Shown: one piece after another, positions 51,299-60,312 of the stretch
Position numbering within the stretch: position 1 is the stretch's first letter
How the letters are laid out: each line of letters opens with the position of its first letter
Source: Periweissella cryptocerci
Lineage (GTDB): Bacteria > Bacillota > Bacilli > Lactobacillales > Lactobacillaceae
Assembly: GCF_004358325.1 (NCBI RefSeq)
Contig: NZ_CP037940.1
Span: 2,728,001 to 2,792,000 of the forward strand
Length of the DNA: 64,000 nucleotides
Reading direction: 5' to 3'
The notes under the pieces: generated by a model
What the model saw: the letters and a program-made list of their open reading frames with translations, nothing else
The model's database searches: none
Told to the model about the DNA's origin: nothing
Translations under genes and position numbers: made by a program

Positions 51299-51616
51299 AT
51301 GGCTAAAACTGTCTTAAAAGTTTTCGTGATGGGGGTCTTTCCAATTGTTGGCTGGGCATATGGCTGGTCTCAGTATGAATTAGTAGGTGCGATTCTATTT
51401 ACAATTGTTGCACTAATCACGGATTATTTGCAATTGAGAAGGTGGGGCCTTGATTCTAGCGGGGCTATGGGAGTACTGAATTTGATAGTGGGATTAACAT
51501 TACCAATAGCTGCTTTCGTGTACGGTTTAATTAACTATGACATCTGGGTCGCTTTAGGCATTTTTGGATTTGTAGCAGTCCCGGTATTCTTGTTTTTGAG
51601 TGTATCAGACATTTAA
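51299..51616 (+). CDS. Small polytopic membrane protein
   Basis: Product of 105 aa with four hydrophobic segments (VFVMGVFPIVGWAYGW, LVGAILFTIVALITDYL, VLNLIVGLTLPIAAFVYGLI, WVALGIFGFVAVPVFLFL). Not recognised as a named family. The ATG at 51299 follows GGAG by 8 bases; the upstream GTG at 51278 lacks a site. It has its own terminator at 51627. It lies in the accessory region after the integrase remnant. Confidence 0.72.
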   Translation: MAKTVLKVFVMGVFPIVGWAYGWSQYELVGAILFTIVALITDYLQLRRWGLDSSGAMGVLNLIVGLTLPIAAFVYGLINYDIWVALGIFGFVAVPVFLFLSVSDI

Positions 51617-51626
51617 ACAATAATTT

Positions 51627-51661
51627 AGTAGTCGTCAATTTAAGTGGTGACGACTTTTTTA
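51627..51661 (+). terminator. Terminator of the 105-aa membrane protein gene
   Basis: AGTCGTCA pairs with TGACGACT, followed by T6. Confidence 0.85.
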
Positions 51662-51761
51662 TAGATGGGGAAACATAAATATTTTGAGCGGAAATGATAA
51701 AAGGATGATAACATAGAATCATAATCTAATTAAAATATAATTTTTATTGAAGGAGAATGGA

Positions 51762-52577
51762 ATGACCAGTAAATATGGGATGTCGGAATTACTAGCACAG
51801 TTGAAATTAGTCGGTATCGAGCAAGGTGACTCAATTATTGTCCATACCTCAATGAAAAGCTTGGGATGGATATCAGGAGGGGAGCGAGCTGTTATTACAG
51901 CGCTTTGTACAGCAGTTGGTGAAGATGGTAATGTTGTGATGCCAAGCCAAACGCCAGAGTTATCAGATCCATCAACGTGGACCGAAGACCCAGCACCAGA
52001 AGCTGAATGGGATGACATACGAGACAGCATTATGGGATATGACAAGATGTTAACCCCAGTGATTGGACAAGGTAGGGTTGCAGAATTATTTCGGACATAT
52101 CCAAATGTTCTTAGAACCGAGCATCCATTGGACTCATTTTCCGTTTGGGGTAAAGATGCAGACGAAATAGCCACGCTTGATAATTATGATTTTCCATTTG
52201 GTGATGACGGGGTATTGGGAAAGTTGTATAAGCATGATGCAAAAATAGTGATGATTGGCACGGATTTTGAAACTAATACATCGATACACCTAGCGGAAAG
52301 TCGATTAAACCGGGATGTAACGACAGAAATAGCCCCCGTTGAAGTAGGATCTTTCTTAGAACCACAGAAACAACTGATTGAATTTAAAAATGTGGCTTTG
52401 GATAGATACGAAAACTTTAAAGCCATCGAAACGGCATTTCTTAATACAATTGAAAACAAGCGAAGTATCAAATTAAATAATGGGGAATTACGAACGTTTA
52501 GCATGCGAGATTGCGTGGACTTCGCATTTTCGTATTTAAAAAAATTAGATGCAGAACAAACTAAAAAAAACGCCTAA
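51762..52577 (+). CDS. AAC(3)-family aminoglycoside N3-acetyltransferase-like protein
   Basis: Product of 271 aa of the Antibiotic_NAT (AAC(3)) family, which transfers acetyl from acetyl-CoA to the 3-amino group of aminoglycosides. Family blocks: IIVHTSMKSLGWISGGERAV near the start, GNVVMPSQTPELSDPSTW, TEHPLDSFSVWGKDAD and IGTDFETNTSIHLAESR. Many chromosomal members have other or unknown substrates, so resistance cannot be inferred. The ATG at 51762 follows AAGGAG. AT-rich, in the accessory region, so probably acquired. Confidence 0.85.
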   Translation: MTSKYGMSELLAQLKLVGIEQGDSIIVHTSMKSLGWISGGERAVITALCTAVGEDGNVVMPSQTPELSDPSTWTEDPAPEAEWDDIRDSIMGYDKMLTPVIGQGRVAELFRTYPNVLRTEHPLDSFSVWGKDADEIATLDNYDFPFGDDGVLGKLYKHDAKIVMIGTDFETNTSIHLAESRLNRDVTTEIAPVEVGSFLEPQKQLIEFKNVALDRYENFKAIETAFLNTIENKRSIKLNNGELRTFSMRDCVDFAFSYLKKLDAEQTKKNA

Positions 52578-52589
52578 GGGCGGTTTTTT
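52563..52589 (+). terminator. Terminator of the AAC(3)-like gene
   Basis: AACGCC and GGCGGTT pair around TAAG with one bulge, followed by T6; overlaps the last codons. Confidence 0.65.
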
Positions 52590-52819
52590 AGTTATTCATA
52601 AAATCTTTTCAATCAAAATAGGGATAGGTTTTGTTAAAGAAGTGAGCAATGCATTTTTTGTGTTGCTCATTTCTAATTACTTGAATGTAATCTTTTTCAT
52701 ATCAACTCTTCCTTTCGGTGTTACAGACCTGATAAAAAACAATTGTTGTTGTGTGCCCACGTATCTATGATTACAAGGCGTTTAGTGACTTCCGCTAAAT
52801 ATATTTCATCAAGCCCATT

Positions 52820-53482
52820 TTAAAGCCCTTTTTTAAACAGTTCTTGCAGCGTTTCACCGCCAACTTCATTCAAATACGCACTCACTAACCCATCATACAC
52901 AACATGTCTATCCTTCAAATAGACCATATGCGTATCGTTTATTTGAATATCATCATATTGGTGTGTTGCTAAAATTACAGTTTTCCCGCTTTTAGTTAAC
53001 CCGTACATAATATTCATGACCTTATTAGCCATATTAGGATCTAAATTGGCTAAGGGTTCATCAAAAATATACATGTCACGCGGAACTATCGAGCTAATCC
53101 AAATTGTAACTAACCGCCGTTCACCACCCGATAAATCACCAAATCTTTTATTCCAATTTTGTTTAATTTCTGCCGGTAAGGTCAAATTTTCGACACACTC
53201 AATTCCTGCAATATCGTAAACCATTCGAACCATATCTTGAATAGTGGCATCACTCATAAACGGCACGCCTTGCGTTTGGTATATAATTTCTTTATTCGTA
53301 GGAAATCCAATAAACTCAATTGGTCGATTATTATCCAAATTTGAAATTAAATCTAACAACACCGTTTTTCCGATCCCATTTCGCCCAACTATAATATTCA
53401 TCATTGCTGGTTTAATATCCAGACTAATGTCATCAAATAACAACTGTTTGCCAATACTATACGAAAAATTTTTAATTTCCAT
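52820..53482 (-). CDS. ABC transporter ATP-binding protein
   Basis: ATPase subunit of 220 aa. Walker A is VGRNGIGKTVLLDLI, the signature DLSGGERRLVTIWIS, Walker B MYIFDEPLANLDP and the switch His in ILATHQYDD. It pairs with the permease gene just upstream, 12 bases apart, as an exporter of the type that moves peptides or gives self-protection to bacteriocins. Start at 53482 (MEIKNFSYSIG) because GGGAG lies before it; an ATG at 53494 lies upstream of that site. The AT-rich composition suggests acquisition. Confidence 0.9.
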   Translation of the reverse strand: MEIKNFSYSIGKQLLFDDISLDIKPAMMNIIVGRNGIGKTVLLDLISNLDNNRPIEFIGFPTNKEIIYQTQGVPFMSDATIQDMVRMVYDIAGIECVENLTLPAEIKQNWNKRFGDLSGGERRLVTIWISSIVPRDMYIFDEPLANLDPNMANKVMNIMYGLTKSGKTVILATHQYDDIQINDTHMVYLKDRHVVYDGLVSAYLNEVGGETLQELFKKGL

Positions 53483-53494
53483 TTTTTCTCCCAT

Positions 53495-54250
53495 TTAAGC
53501 CCTTGAATATCTTGAGGAAATCGGTATTTTGTTAATTAGCACACCGCCGAGTAATGAATAGAGTACCATAACAACTAAAATAGCTAATACGTCATTAGTT
53601 GACATTACTTGACCAGACACCATGAAATCACCCAAATTGAGTACTAACGTTGTAACAAAATAATATGCATCCAGAGTATTCAATATTATGTTGAATATTA
53701 AATTATTTGTTTGTACGTTTAACAGTAATAATCCAAATAACAAATACCCCGTTAAATATATCGACATAGTTGCCACTGGAACTCTCAAAAAGAGAAAAAT
53801 TACACTTCCAAGTGCGACAATAACATCAGCGCTAATTGCTACTATTAGCGCCATTGTTAACACAAGTAAACTAAAGGATTTAGTCATTACAAAGAAAAAA
53901 AGGCAAAATAACAATATTTGAACAAGGCTGCTCAACACTACAACTATAAAATTCGAAAATAATATATATTTTTTATCGCCAACAATAGAAGTAAACACCT
54001 TCAAAAAATTATTTTCACGAGTTGATATTAAATTACTAATCCAGCCATTTAATACTGCGCCAACAATAATATATGATAAATACGGCGATAGAAACACGAT
54101 GCTATTCATTGTATCTGTACTATGATTTTGAGTTGTTGCTAACATATATAACAAGTAACCAACTGGAAATAGCAACGTGTAAATAAATGATGTTTTATTT
54201 GCAAAAAGTAATGCAAATTGAAATCTCGTGATTGCCTTTATTTTTTTCAT
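53495..54250 (-). CDS. ABC-2 type transporter permease
   Basis: Membrane protein of 251 aa with six hydrophobic segments, the ABC-2 exporter layout. The N-terminus (MKKIKAITRFQFALLFANKT) is basic and cytoplasmic. It is the partner of the ATPase encoded directly downstream. The ATG at 54250 follows GAGG at a normal distance. Transcription probably starts at the promoter at 54313-54341, within an inverted repeat that looks like an operator; no regulator gene lies next to it. Confidence 0.85.
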   Translation of the reverse strand: MKKIKAITRFQFALLFANKTSFIYTLLFPVGYLLYMLATTQNHSTDTMNSIVFLSPYLSYIIVGAVLNGWISNLISTRENNFLKVFTSIVGDKKYILFSNFIVVVLSSLVQILLFCLFFFVMTKSFSLLVLTMALIVAISADVIVALGSVIFLFLRVPVATMSIYLTGYLLFGLLLLNVQTNNLIFNIILNTLDAYYFVTTLVLNLGDFMVSGQVMSTNDVLAILVVMVLYSLLGGVLINKIPISSRYSRA

Positions 54251-54302
54251 GCTTTTTCCTCTCATTTATAAACCCATACGCCAATTGAAATATTTACCGT
54301 TC

Positions 54303-54341
54303 GAACACTTGTATAATAGTTCTTTAATAAAAAGTGTTCAA
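54303..54341 (-). promoter_or_regulatory. Promoter and operator of the ABC exporter
   Basis: Leftward promoter: TTGAAC (54336-54341), 17-base spacer, TATTAT (54313-54318). GAACACTT (54303-54310) and AAGTGTTC (54332-54339) form an inverted repeat that brackets it, as expected for a repressor site. Confidence 0.7.
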
Positions 54342-54375
54342 TAGTTAATTTGTTCTAATAATCACTTATTGTATT

Positions 54376-54434
54376 CTAATTGTCAACCGCAAAAGGTAAT
54401 CTGTTCATCTTTAACTTTTGCGGCTGACAATTAG
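54376..54434. repeat. 20-bp inverted repeat upstream of the exporter promoter
   Basis: CTAATTGTCAACCGCAAAAG (54376-54395) pairs with CTTTTGCGGCTGACAATTAG (54415-54434), one mismatch. Possibly a terminator remnant or a regulatory site. Confidence 0.75.
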
Positions 54435-54827
54435 CACCTTAAAGATACCTTTTGTAGTTACAGTTGGCGTGGCCGATACATAGCTGCAATGTGGATTTCT
54501 CCGGCGTTCTTAATAATCGGATATATACCGTCCCAGCCGGAATTATTAACAAACTAAAAAGCCTAAATTCATTAAACGTTGCGATATTATATAAATAGTT
54601 TAACAACTCCGCAGATGGAATACGAAATATATTTTAGGGGGTGTATTTTAGTGGTTTTTTGAAATTTAGCATAAAATACGGCAAAAATGCAGTGATTTTG
54701 GGTGTTTTTGCCTAGTTTGGGCTGATTTTTGGTAAAACCACTAGAATAAGGGGGTAAAAATATAATTTTCAATTTCGTACATAAAATATTAAGATTAGAT
54801 TATCAAGTAATCACATGCGGGTAAGTG

Positions 54828-55310
54828 AATGACACGTATGACACGTCAATGACGGGTAAATGACGGGTAAATGACGCATAAATTGGGGTACGTGTCATAG
54901 TCACAAACTCAGTGGTCGCAAAGGCTCCAGTAAGCAATATGACAGGTAAGTAACTTTTTTGGTCTAATAAATGTGTGTATATGTATAAGAGTAAAAGGTT
55001 AGCCAATTTTGGGCCTGACGTGTCATTTGATAACAGTGACGGGTGTGACGGGTCAGTGACGCGTAAATGACGTGTGATTTGGGGTACGTGTCACCGCCTT
55101 GAACCTAATAGTATCAAGGCATTGTAAGTTTGTAGTGACGGGTAAGTAGCCTTTTTCATCTAATAAATGGGTGTATATGTATAAGAGTAAAAGGTTAGGC
55201 GATTTTGGGCCTGACGTGTCACGAATTGGTTGAAACGTTGATATTACTGGGGTTTGAGCGTGACGGGTGAGCAGAATTGAGGTGTCACAGGACGTGTCAC
55301 GTGATAATTA
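54828..55310. repeat. Iteron-like tract of TGACGGGT/TGACGTGTCA repeats with a ~62-bp direct repeat
   Basis: No gene. Short units such as TGACGGGTAAA, TGACGCGTAAA and GACGTGTCA recur more than fifteen times. A block starting ctaataaatgtgtgtatatg (54964-55024) recurs nearly unchanged at 55160-55221, about 196 bases later. The layout is like a phage or plasmid replication origin, or a region of a decayed prophage. Confidence 0.65.
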
Positions 55311-55503
55311 AAGGGTAGGTGGCTGTCAGATAAAAGCAAGCCTAATTTAAAATTTAGCTGCAAATATCAAAGGCTGTCTATTAGCTGTGTTTGCATGACA
55401 TGAATATGATTTTATTGTGAGTATATCCAGCAGGCAACATAGAGGATTAGGGGCGCAGTATAATGTGTGTATGGGAAACAATACAGATGGAGGTGAGAAA
55501 CTT

Positions 55504-56178
55504 ATGACAAAGCTATTACGGAACAGTTTATTATTATTACCACTAATTATTAGCCTTTTTGCCATACATGTTTATGCTTCTCCAATTTCGACTAACCCAA
55601 CTAATGCAACAAATATTACTGGTAATTTCACGCCAACTAGCGCAATTAATATCCCTGGCACAACAATAAGAAAAGACGAATCAAATGGGGCGCAAAAATT
55701 GGCGCTTAAGACCAAATCAAATATGCCCGGATCAAATAAATCATATACTCCTCCAAAATATAGCTATTTTAAGGTGAAAGTAATTCTGCTGGCTGTTTTG
55801 GGTTTTGGATTTATAGTAATGATGTGGTTGTTTCTAATAGTGAGAAATAGCAAGGAACCCAAAATTAAAAAAGTGGATTTTGGGGTAAACTCAGTCGCGC
55901 TTAAACCGATTAATGAAAATAAAAAATTATGTGATTTTACCGCAAAACATTTCAATTTTTTAGTATTCATAATTACAATATTATTATTTGGTTTTTCAGT
56001 ACGTCAATTAATAATCCAAGCCACTGGGTTAGTGATTTCACTAATGTTACTTGCCATTACAAACGTAAAGTTAGCAAAAATTGATTATCTGTTTTATTTT
56101 TTAAATACAATTGAGTTTTTGTATGTATTGATTGTACTGATTAATAACGCAGCTGCTCCAGGGATTACATATTGGTAA
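55504..56178 (+). CDS. Membrane protein with signal peptide, unknown function
   Basis: Product of 224 aa. Signal sequence (LLRNSLLLLPLIISLFAIHV, YASP), a Thr/Asn-rich external stretch of about 70 residues, then a membrane helix (VILLAVLGFGFIVMMWLFLI), a cytoplasmic loop and three more helices. Not recognised. The ATG at 55504 follows GGAGGTGAG; the frame upstream is not supported. AT-rich, in the accessory region, same strand as the next gene. Confidence 0.68.
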   Translation: MTKLLRNSLLLLPLIISLFAIHVYASPISTNPTNATNITGNFTPTSAINIPGTTIRKDESNGAQKLALKTKSNMPGSNKSYTPPKYSYFKVKVILLAVLGFGFIVMMWLFLIVRNSKEPKIKKVDFGVNSVALKPINENKKLCDFTAKHFNFLVFIITILLFGFSVRQLIIQATGLVISLMLLAITNVKLAKIDYLFYFLNTIEFLYVLIVLINNAAAPGITYW

Positions 56179-56370
56179 ATACAATATGCGTATCAGAAAA
56201 ATAAATCCTGGGATAAGCCCGGATTACCAAAAGTACCTGAATATGGAGTTGGAGTTGTAATTTAAATCTCATTGACAAGTCCTGAAATTACTTCAAAATA
56301 TTGGAAGTAATAATTTAAATTTTTCACATGAAGAGAATCTAAATATAATCAACTAAAGGAGGCCAAACTC

Positions 56371-57393
56371 ATGGTAAATGATAGTCAAGAACGGCATCGA
56401 TCGCAGGCGAAGCATAAGAACCCAAGAGCAAAGTCGACATTGATTATTGGGCTAGCCGCTGTTGCCCTTGTCGGTGGCGGAGTCTTGGGAGGTTATATGC
56501 TACGTGGCAATAATCAGGGTAAAGAAGAACCCCAAAAAGTTGCCTCAACGGTTTCAAATAAGAATGCAAACAACTCATCAAAAGCCATTGCTAGTCGTGA
56601 TACGAGTAGTTCAACGACTTCACAAAAAAATGTTCCGGTCGATGCTCCAAAAAATTTGTCGGGCACTTATTTTGAACCAGCAACTGCTGACACGGCAACT
56701 GTAAATAAAAGCAGTGATGGTTCGTATGAGATTCACTATTCAACAGCTGATGGGCAAGTAACGGCAACCTTTACGCCTAAGTGGCAAGTTGGTGGTGGCG
56801 TTGTTTCGTCGGCCACGCCAATGAAAAAATCAGACGGCAACACAGCGTTTAAGATGGAAATAATGGTTGATTTCGCCGGCAGTAAGCCATTAATAATATT
56901 AACCATGACCGATGGGAATAAAGCTCACACACTAACTTTTAGAAGTGAAAAAGCCGTACTTACGGATGCGGATAATAAAGCAATTCTGGTAGGTGATTTA
57001 TCGTCGTTTGCCGGCCAATATTCAAATGATGCGTTCGAGAAAGCAATTAAGGATTCAAACTACACTCTTGGTGGATATACTAAAAAAGATTATTTGGAAA
57101 ATAGGACCACGAATTTTGATTTCATAACAAAAGACGGATATTGGGAAGGGGGTATGCATGCTAATTACACATTAGACAAAAAGAATTTACCTCAAAAAAT
57201 TAAAGGATATTACAAAGTCAACTTATTGGGTGCCAATGCGATTGCCATTGTAGGTCAAAAAATCTCAATTTTACTGATTCCAGCAGGCGTTAAGGCACCA
57301 GACGGAAGTATTAGTGATGAAAAAAGGGTTGCTCCTGGTGTGGATAACCAGTTAATGATAAGACCTTATCATGATAAGTGGTGGGAGAAATAA
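56371..57393 (+). CDS. Membrane-anchored extracellular protein (DUF6287-like)
   Basis: Product of 340 aa with a basic N-terminus, one membrane helix (STLIIGLAAVALVGGGVLGG), a Ser/Asn/Thr-rich linker of about 60 residues and two beta-rich domains. The second domain begins NLSGTYFEPATADTATVNKS, which resembles the short lipocalin-like DUF6287 units in lactic acid bacteria; this is tentative. The ATG follows AAAGGAGG. No partner genes identified. Confidence 0.68.
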   Translation: MVNDSQERHRSQAKHKNPRAKSTLIIGLAAVALVGGGVLGGYMLRGNNQGKEEPQKVASTVSNKNANNSSKAIASRDTSSSTTSQKNVPVDAPKNLSGTYFEPATADTATVNKSSDGSYEIHYSTADGQVTATFTPKWQVGGGVVSSATPMKKSDGNTAFKMEIMVDFAGSKPLIILTMTDGNKAHTLTFRSEKAVLTDADNKAILVGDLSSFAGQYSNDAFEKAIKDSNYTLGGYTKKDYLENRTTNFDFITKDGYWEGGMHANYTLDKKNLPQKIKGYYKVNLLGANAIAIVGQKISILLIPAGVKAPDGSISDEKRVAPGVDNQLMIRPYHDKWWEK

Positions 57394-57478
57394 TTTTTGC
57401 GGTAGTTGTAGAAGAATAAAACGATTGGCATGGAATCTAGTGCGCTAAGTGCAGTTTAGACCTTGGCGATTGCCGACT

Positions 57479-57621
57479 TCAATATGACTTGAATTTTTTG
57501 TCAATCATACTTGCGATTAATAGTATTAACGCAAGTATTGTCAACATAATCCATATTGGTAACTTGAGATAAAACGACAGTGCCATCGTTAATGCGCCCA
57601 ATATGCCAGTGATTGTATGTT
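57479..57621 (-). pseudogene. Second copy of a small membrane protein, start region lost
   Basis: Closely matches the intact 49-aa gene at 59614-59763 (shared ALSFYLKLPIW and SMIDKKF), but a short deletion removes the ATG and next codons: GGAGAAACATACAATCACT here, against GGAGAAATATACATGAAG there. The rest is open to a TGA. Confidence 0.65.
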
Positions 57622-57814
57622 TCTCCAATCAATTAAGAATAAGTTTTTGTATGCAGACGTTTCTGTTAATATTGTTGATTTTGATGTCTTTAGAATAACC
57701 CTTATGGAAGTCTTGTTGCTCAAACGAAAGCGCAGAAATTCCATACGGATTATATCTAGCGGCACCGCTTAGTAAACTTTAATCATACTGAGCACAAGCC
57801 TTTCTAAAATTTCC

Positions 57815-57846
57815 ATACACTAACCTCACTCATTACGTTAGTGTAT
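57815..57846. repeat. 10-bp perfect inverted repeat
   Basis: ATACACTAAC (57815-57824) and GTTAGTGTAT (57837-57846). No T-run; may be an operator. It lies in a 500-base stretch without intact genes. Confidence 0.6.
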
Positions 57847-57914
57847 ACTATGAAAATGTTGCGGTTGAGTGATTCTTTCCGGGTGAACTGCAACTAACTT
57901 AACAAGGTATAAAT

Positions 57915-58112
57915 TCACGTTAATGAGTGCGTTTTATCGTCGTTAAGTGATGGGTCAAATTCTTGTAACAGGGCTATTACCGTGGCAAGGAATGCAGTGA
58001 AAATAAAAGCAACAACACCAGGTAGAACATGAAAAACAGTTTGTATCCCAATAAAGAAAATAAAGATACAAAAACAAAAAGTGGTAATTCGGTTATTGTT
58101 TTTTGAAGTCAT
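57915..58112 (-). CDS. Small two-helix membrane protein
   Basis: Product of 65 aa with two hydrophobic segments (ITTFCFCIFIFFIGIQTVF and GVVAFIFTAFLATVIALL) and an acidic tail (EFDPSLNDDKTHSLT). AAGGAG lies before the ATG at 58112. It starts four bases after the stop of the VanZ-like gene, so it is the last gene of a three-gene leftward operon beginning at 59130. Not recognised; an immunity-type role is possible but unproven. Confidence 0.65.
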   Translation of the reverse strand: MTSKNNNRITTFCFCIFIFFIGIQTVFHVLPGVVAFIFTAFLATVIALLQEFDPSLNDDKTHSLT

Positions 58113-58115
58113 TGT

Positions 58116-58724
58116 TTACGCTCCTTCAGTTGATAATACATTAAAAATATTGGGAAAAATTCGTTTGAATATTTTTAAAATAAAGAAGGCAATAATACCG
58201 CCAAGCGTATTTAAAATTAAATCATCAACATCAAACAATCTATTACTAATATAAAAAAGGTTCATTACAAGTTGAATCAATTCAATGGTTAAAGATCCAA
58301 AGAAGGCTATTTGGACTGCTGATTTAAAATTATTCAATTGTGGCCAGTAAAAAGAAATGAAAATTACTAAAGGAACTAGTAAAATTACATTTCCAACAAT
58401 ATTTATAAATCCGTAGTAAGTCATAGAATATTTAAATATTGCCATGGGGTTTAATTGAATAAAATATTGCCTACCAATGCCATATTTACTAATTATATTT
58501 GGCAGTTTGCCATTAAGAAAAACCGCTATAGGAAATATCGTCTGCCCTAAAAGCAAATAAATATACAACATAAAAGGTATATCCAATATCAAGGAAACGA
58601 TAGCTTTTTGATGCTTCTTCTTATTTATTAATATAATGAGCCAAATAAACAAAATAACAGGCAAAGCAACCAGCGGTTTTAACAACAGGTTTGGCATAAA
58701 GTATTTATCTCCGATTTTAATCAT
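58116..58724 (-). CDS. VanZ-like family membrane protein
   Basis: Product of 202 aa with five to six hydrophobic helices and the VanZ family features: LLLGQTIFPIAVFLNGKLP, YGFINIVGNVILLVPLVIF, SLTIELIQLVMNLF and RLFDVDDLILNTLGGIIAFF. VanZ itself raises teicoplanin tolerance; most family members have no known role. Its ATG at 58724 overlaps the last codons of the secreted-protein gene upstream, so the two are translationally coupled. Confidence 0.85.
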   Translation of the reverse strand: MIKIGDKYFMPNLLLKPLVALPVILFIWLIILINKKKHQKAIVSLILDIPFMLYIYLLLGQTIFPIAVFLNGKLPNIISKYGIGRQYFIQLNPMAIFKYSMTYYGFINIVGNVILLVPLVIFISFYWPQLNNFKSAVQIAFFGSLTIELIQLVMNLFYISNRLFDVDDLILNTLGGIIAFFILKIFKRIFPNIFNVLSTEGA

Positions 58725-59130
58725 GCATGGTACCTTTTAAAGAAACTTTTTTCGAATTTCCACCCCAGAACCAGAAATAATATGATCCGGAGGTTTTATC
58801 GGTTTTCTTAGAGAATTTCGCGGTTTTAGGATTACTTAAGTTAATAGTTTCAGTACCTAAATCAAGGTCTGCGAATAGTTTAGACCGGTAAAGTTGGACA
58901 TACGCAGTCCCAGCCCCACTGCAGCTAGACACGGTAACAGAGACATGTTTTCCTTCACGAAAGTTATGATACTGATCGTTGTGGTCTCCTTTGACGATGC
59001 CACCATCCATATGTGTGGTCCACGAGACTGAATATTTATCAGAATTGGCACTAATTTCGGGAAGGGCGACTGAACTAGCAATAACCAATGACATTAATAC
59101 GGCTGAAAATTTTGGTGTAAATTTAGTCAT
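58717..59130 (-). CDS. Small secreted protein, first gene of the VanZ operon
   Basis: Product of 137 aa with a signal peptide (MTKFTPKFSAVLMSLVIASS, VALPEISA). The mature ~105 residues are beta-rich with two His near DGGIVKGDHNDQYHNFREG and an aromatic end, GSYYFWFWGGNSKKVSLKG. It may be a secreted bacteriocin-like or wall-acting protein, but no family was recognised. AAGGAG lies before the ATG at 59130. Transcription likely starts under the palindromic operator at 59205-59247. Confidence 0.68.
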   Translation of the reverse strand: MTKFTPKFSAVLMSLVIASSVALPEISANSDKYSVSWTTHMDGGIVKGDHNDQYHNFREGKHVSVTVSSCSGAGTAYVQLYRSKLFADLDLGTETINLSNPKTAKFSKKTDKTSGSYYFWFWGGNSKKVSLKGTMHD

Positions 59131-59204
59131 AATATAAATCTCCTTATTAGAAAATATTATTTGTTGAATAAATCTGAGTATACGCCGTTTTATTGTTATG
59201 TTTT

Positions 59205-59247
59205 GCACGTAGTACTTGCAATTGGATGATATGCAAGTACTACGTGC
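59205..59247. promoter_or_regulatory. Operator palindrome, copy 1
   Basis: GCACGTAGTACTTGCA (59205-59220) and TGCAAGTACTACGTGC (59232-59247), perfect 16-bp arms with an 11-base centre. Related copies precede both XRE genes. It lies 75 bases upstream of the secreted-protein gene. Confidence 0.8.
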
Positions 59248-59283
59248 AAGATTGTGGTATTACTAAGTGAAGATGAGCATATG

Positions 59284-59334
59284 AAAAAAATCGTAATGAA
59301 TCGATATTTAATTACCGGTGCATTACGATTTTTA
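59284..59334. terminator. Hairpin AAAATCGTAATG / CATTACGATTTT
   Basis: Perfect 12-bp arms with a loop of about 22 bases and T-rich flank; no obvious gene ends here. Confidence 0.5.
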
Positions 59335-59613
59335 GTTTTGAGGGAATGCTAATTATTTAATGTAGATATTTTTTCATTCAGTCTATTTTTCTACGTCAGA
59401 AAAAATCACATATCGAAATAGCAAATAAATATGGTCATTTAAATATTGAGGTGCATAAATTTACGGATGTACGTTTATTTATACAATTATTGGTCATTTA
59501 AAGGTTGTATAGTATTAACATAATAAGAAGATTTTACTGTAGAATATTAATACTTCTTGTGGGTTATTTTGAAGGAATAATCAGTAATCGTGTCTTACGG
59601 GTTACCGACTTGA

Positions 59614-59763
59614 TTATGAGTTGAATTTTTTGTCAATCATACTTGGGATTAATAGTGTTAACACGAGAACTATTAATATAATCCATATTGGCAACTTGAG
59701 ATAAAACGAGAGTGCCACCGCTAATGCGCCTAATATGCTAGTAATTGTACTAAGGTGCTTCAT
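59614..59763 (-). CDS. Small 49-aa membrane protein
   Basis: Frame of 49 codons, MKHLSTITSILGALAVALSF then YLKLPIWIILIVLVLTLLIP and SMIDKKFNS: two membrane segments. GGAGAAA lies about 6 bases before the ATG. A decayed second copy lies at 57479. It is divergent from the XRE gene at 59982, with operator copy 2 between. Not recognised. Confidence 0.6.
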   Translation of the reverse strand: MKHLSTITSILGALAVALSFYLKLPIWIILIVLVLTLLIPSMIDKKFNS

Positions 59764-59883
59764 GTATATTTCTCCAACCGATTAAGAATATGTATATTTT
59801 TTAGGTTAGTAAAAAATGAGACATGAAAATCAATGAATCTAGTGACGAACTCAAGTGTGTGGCGCGAAGGCGTGTTTTTTGGG

Positions 59884-59934
59884 ACGTAATACTTGTAATT
59901 GTCTAATATACAAGTAACACGCGTAAAGTTATGA
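59884..59934. promoter_or_regulatory. Operator palindrome, copy 2
   Basis: ACGTAATACTTGTA (59884-59897) and TACAAGTAACACGCGT (59919-59934): a diverged version of the 59205 palindrome, about 50 bases upstream of the XRE gene. Confidence 0.65.
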
Positions 59935-59981
59935 TAGTTCAGTATGCAAATAGCACGTATTTAATAAATGGAGAACGTAAT

Positions 59982-60176
59982 ATGGGGAATTTTCTGAAAA
60001 ATTTAAGGAAGCAACACGGTTATACGCAAGAGGGGTTAGCGAAGGAGTTACACGTGACGCATCAACTGATTTCAGGTTGGGAGCACGATATGTATGACAT
60101 TCCAAACGTTATGTTGATTGCCATTTCAAAGCTATATGGTATTACGGTTGATGAAATTTTGAACGCAGGCAAATGA
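59982..60176 (+). CDS. XRE-family transcriptional regulator, copy 1
   Basis: DNA-binding protein of 64 aa consisting only of a helix-turn-helix: LRKQHGYTQEGLAKELHVTH then QLISGWEHDMYDIPNVMLIA and KLYGITVDEIL. Nearly identical to the gene at 61124. The ATG at 59982 follows GGAG; longer upstream frames are unsupported. A related palindrome precedes each copy, which suggests autoregulation. After its stop the sequence degenerates; the partner membrane gene of copy 2 is missing here. Confidence 0.9.
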   Translation: MGNFLKNLRKQHGYTQEGLAKELHVTHQLISGWEHDMYDIPNVMLIAISKLYGITVDEILNAGK

Positions 60177-60312
60177 ATGGGATGATTAAAGCGTTGTATT
60201 GGTGATGGTGGTTGGATAAGTTGTGTTAGCTACAATGCTTTTCCCTGAATTATATATACCTAGAAATGGAAGTACCTTCCATATTGTAATGATAGGCTGT
60301 GAAGTATTTGAG

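Noticed and set aside
54828..55310. CRISPR array
   Set aside because: The repeats are short, irregularly spaced and not separated by uniform spacers; no cas genes are present in the window.
58717..59130. Small secreted protein as a lactococcin 972-type bacteriocin
   Set aside because: Size and signal peptide would fit, but I cannot see the family's conserved aromatic/glycine pattern, so only an unknown secreted protein is claimed.
59281..59352. 23-codon frame MKKIVMNRYLITGALRFLVL
   Set aside because: It is formed by a hairpin with perfect 12-bp arms; the ribosome site is weak and no context supports it.
59390..59505. 37-codon open stretch LRQKKSHIEIANKYGHLNIE
   Set aside because: No start codon or ribosome site; at most a gene remnant, so not listed as a gene.
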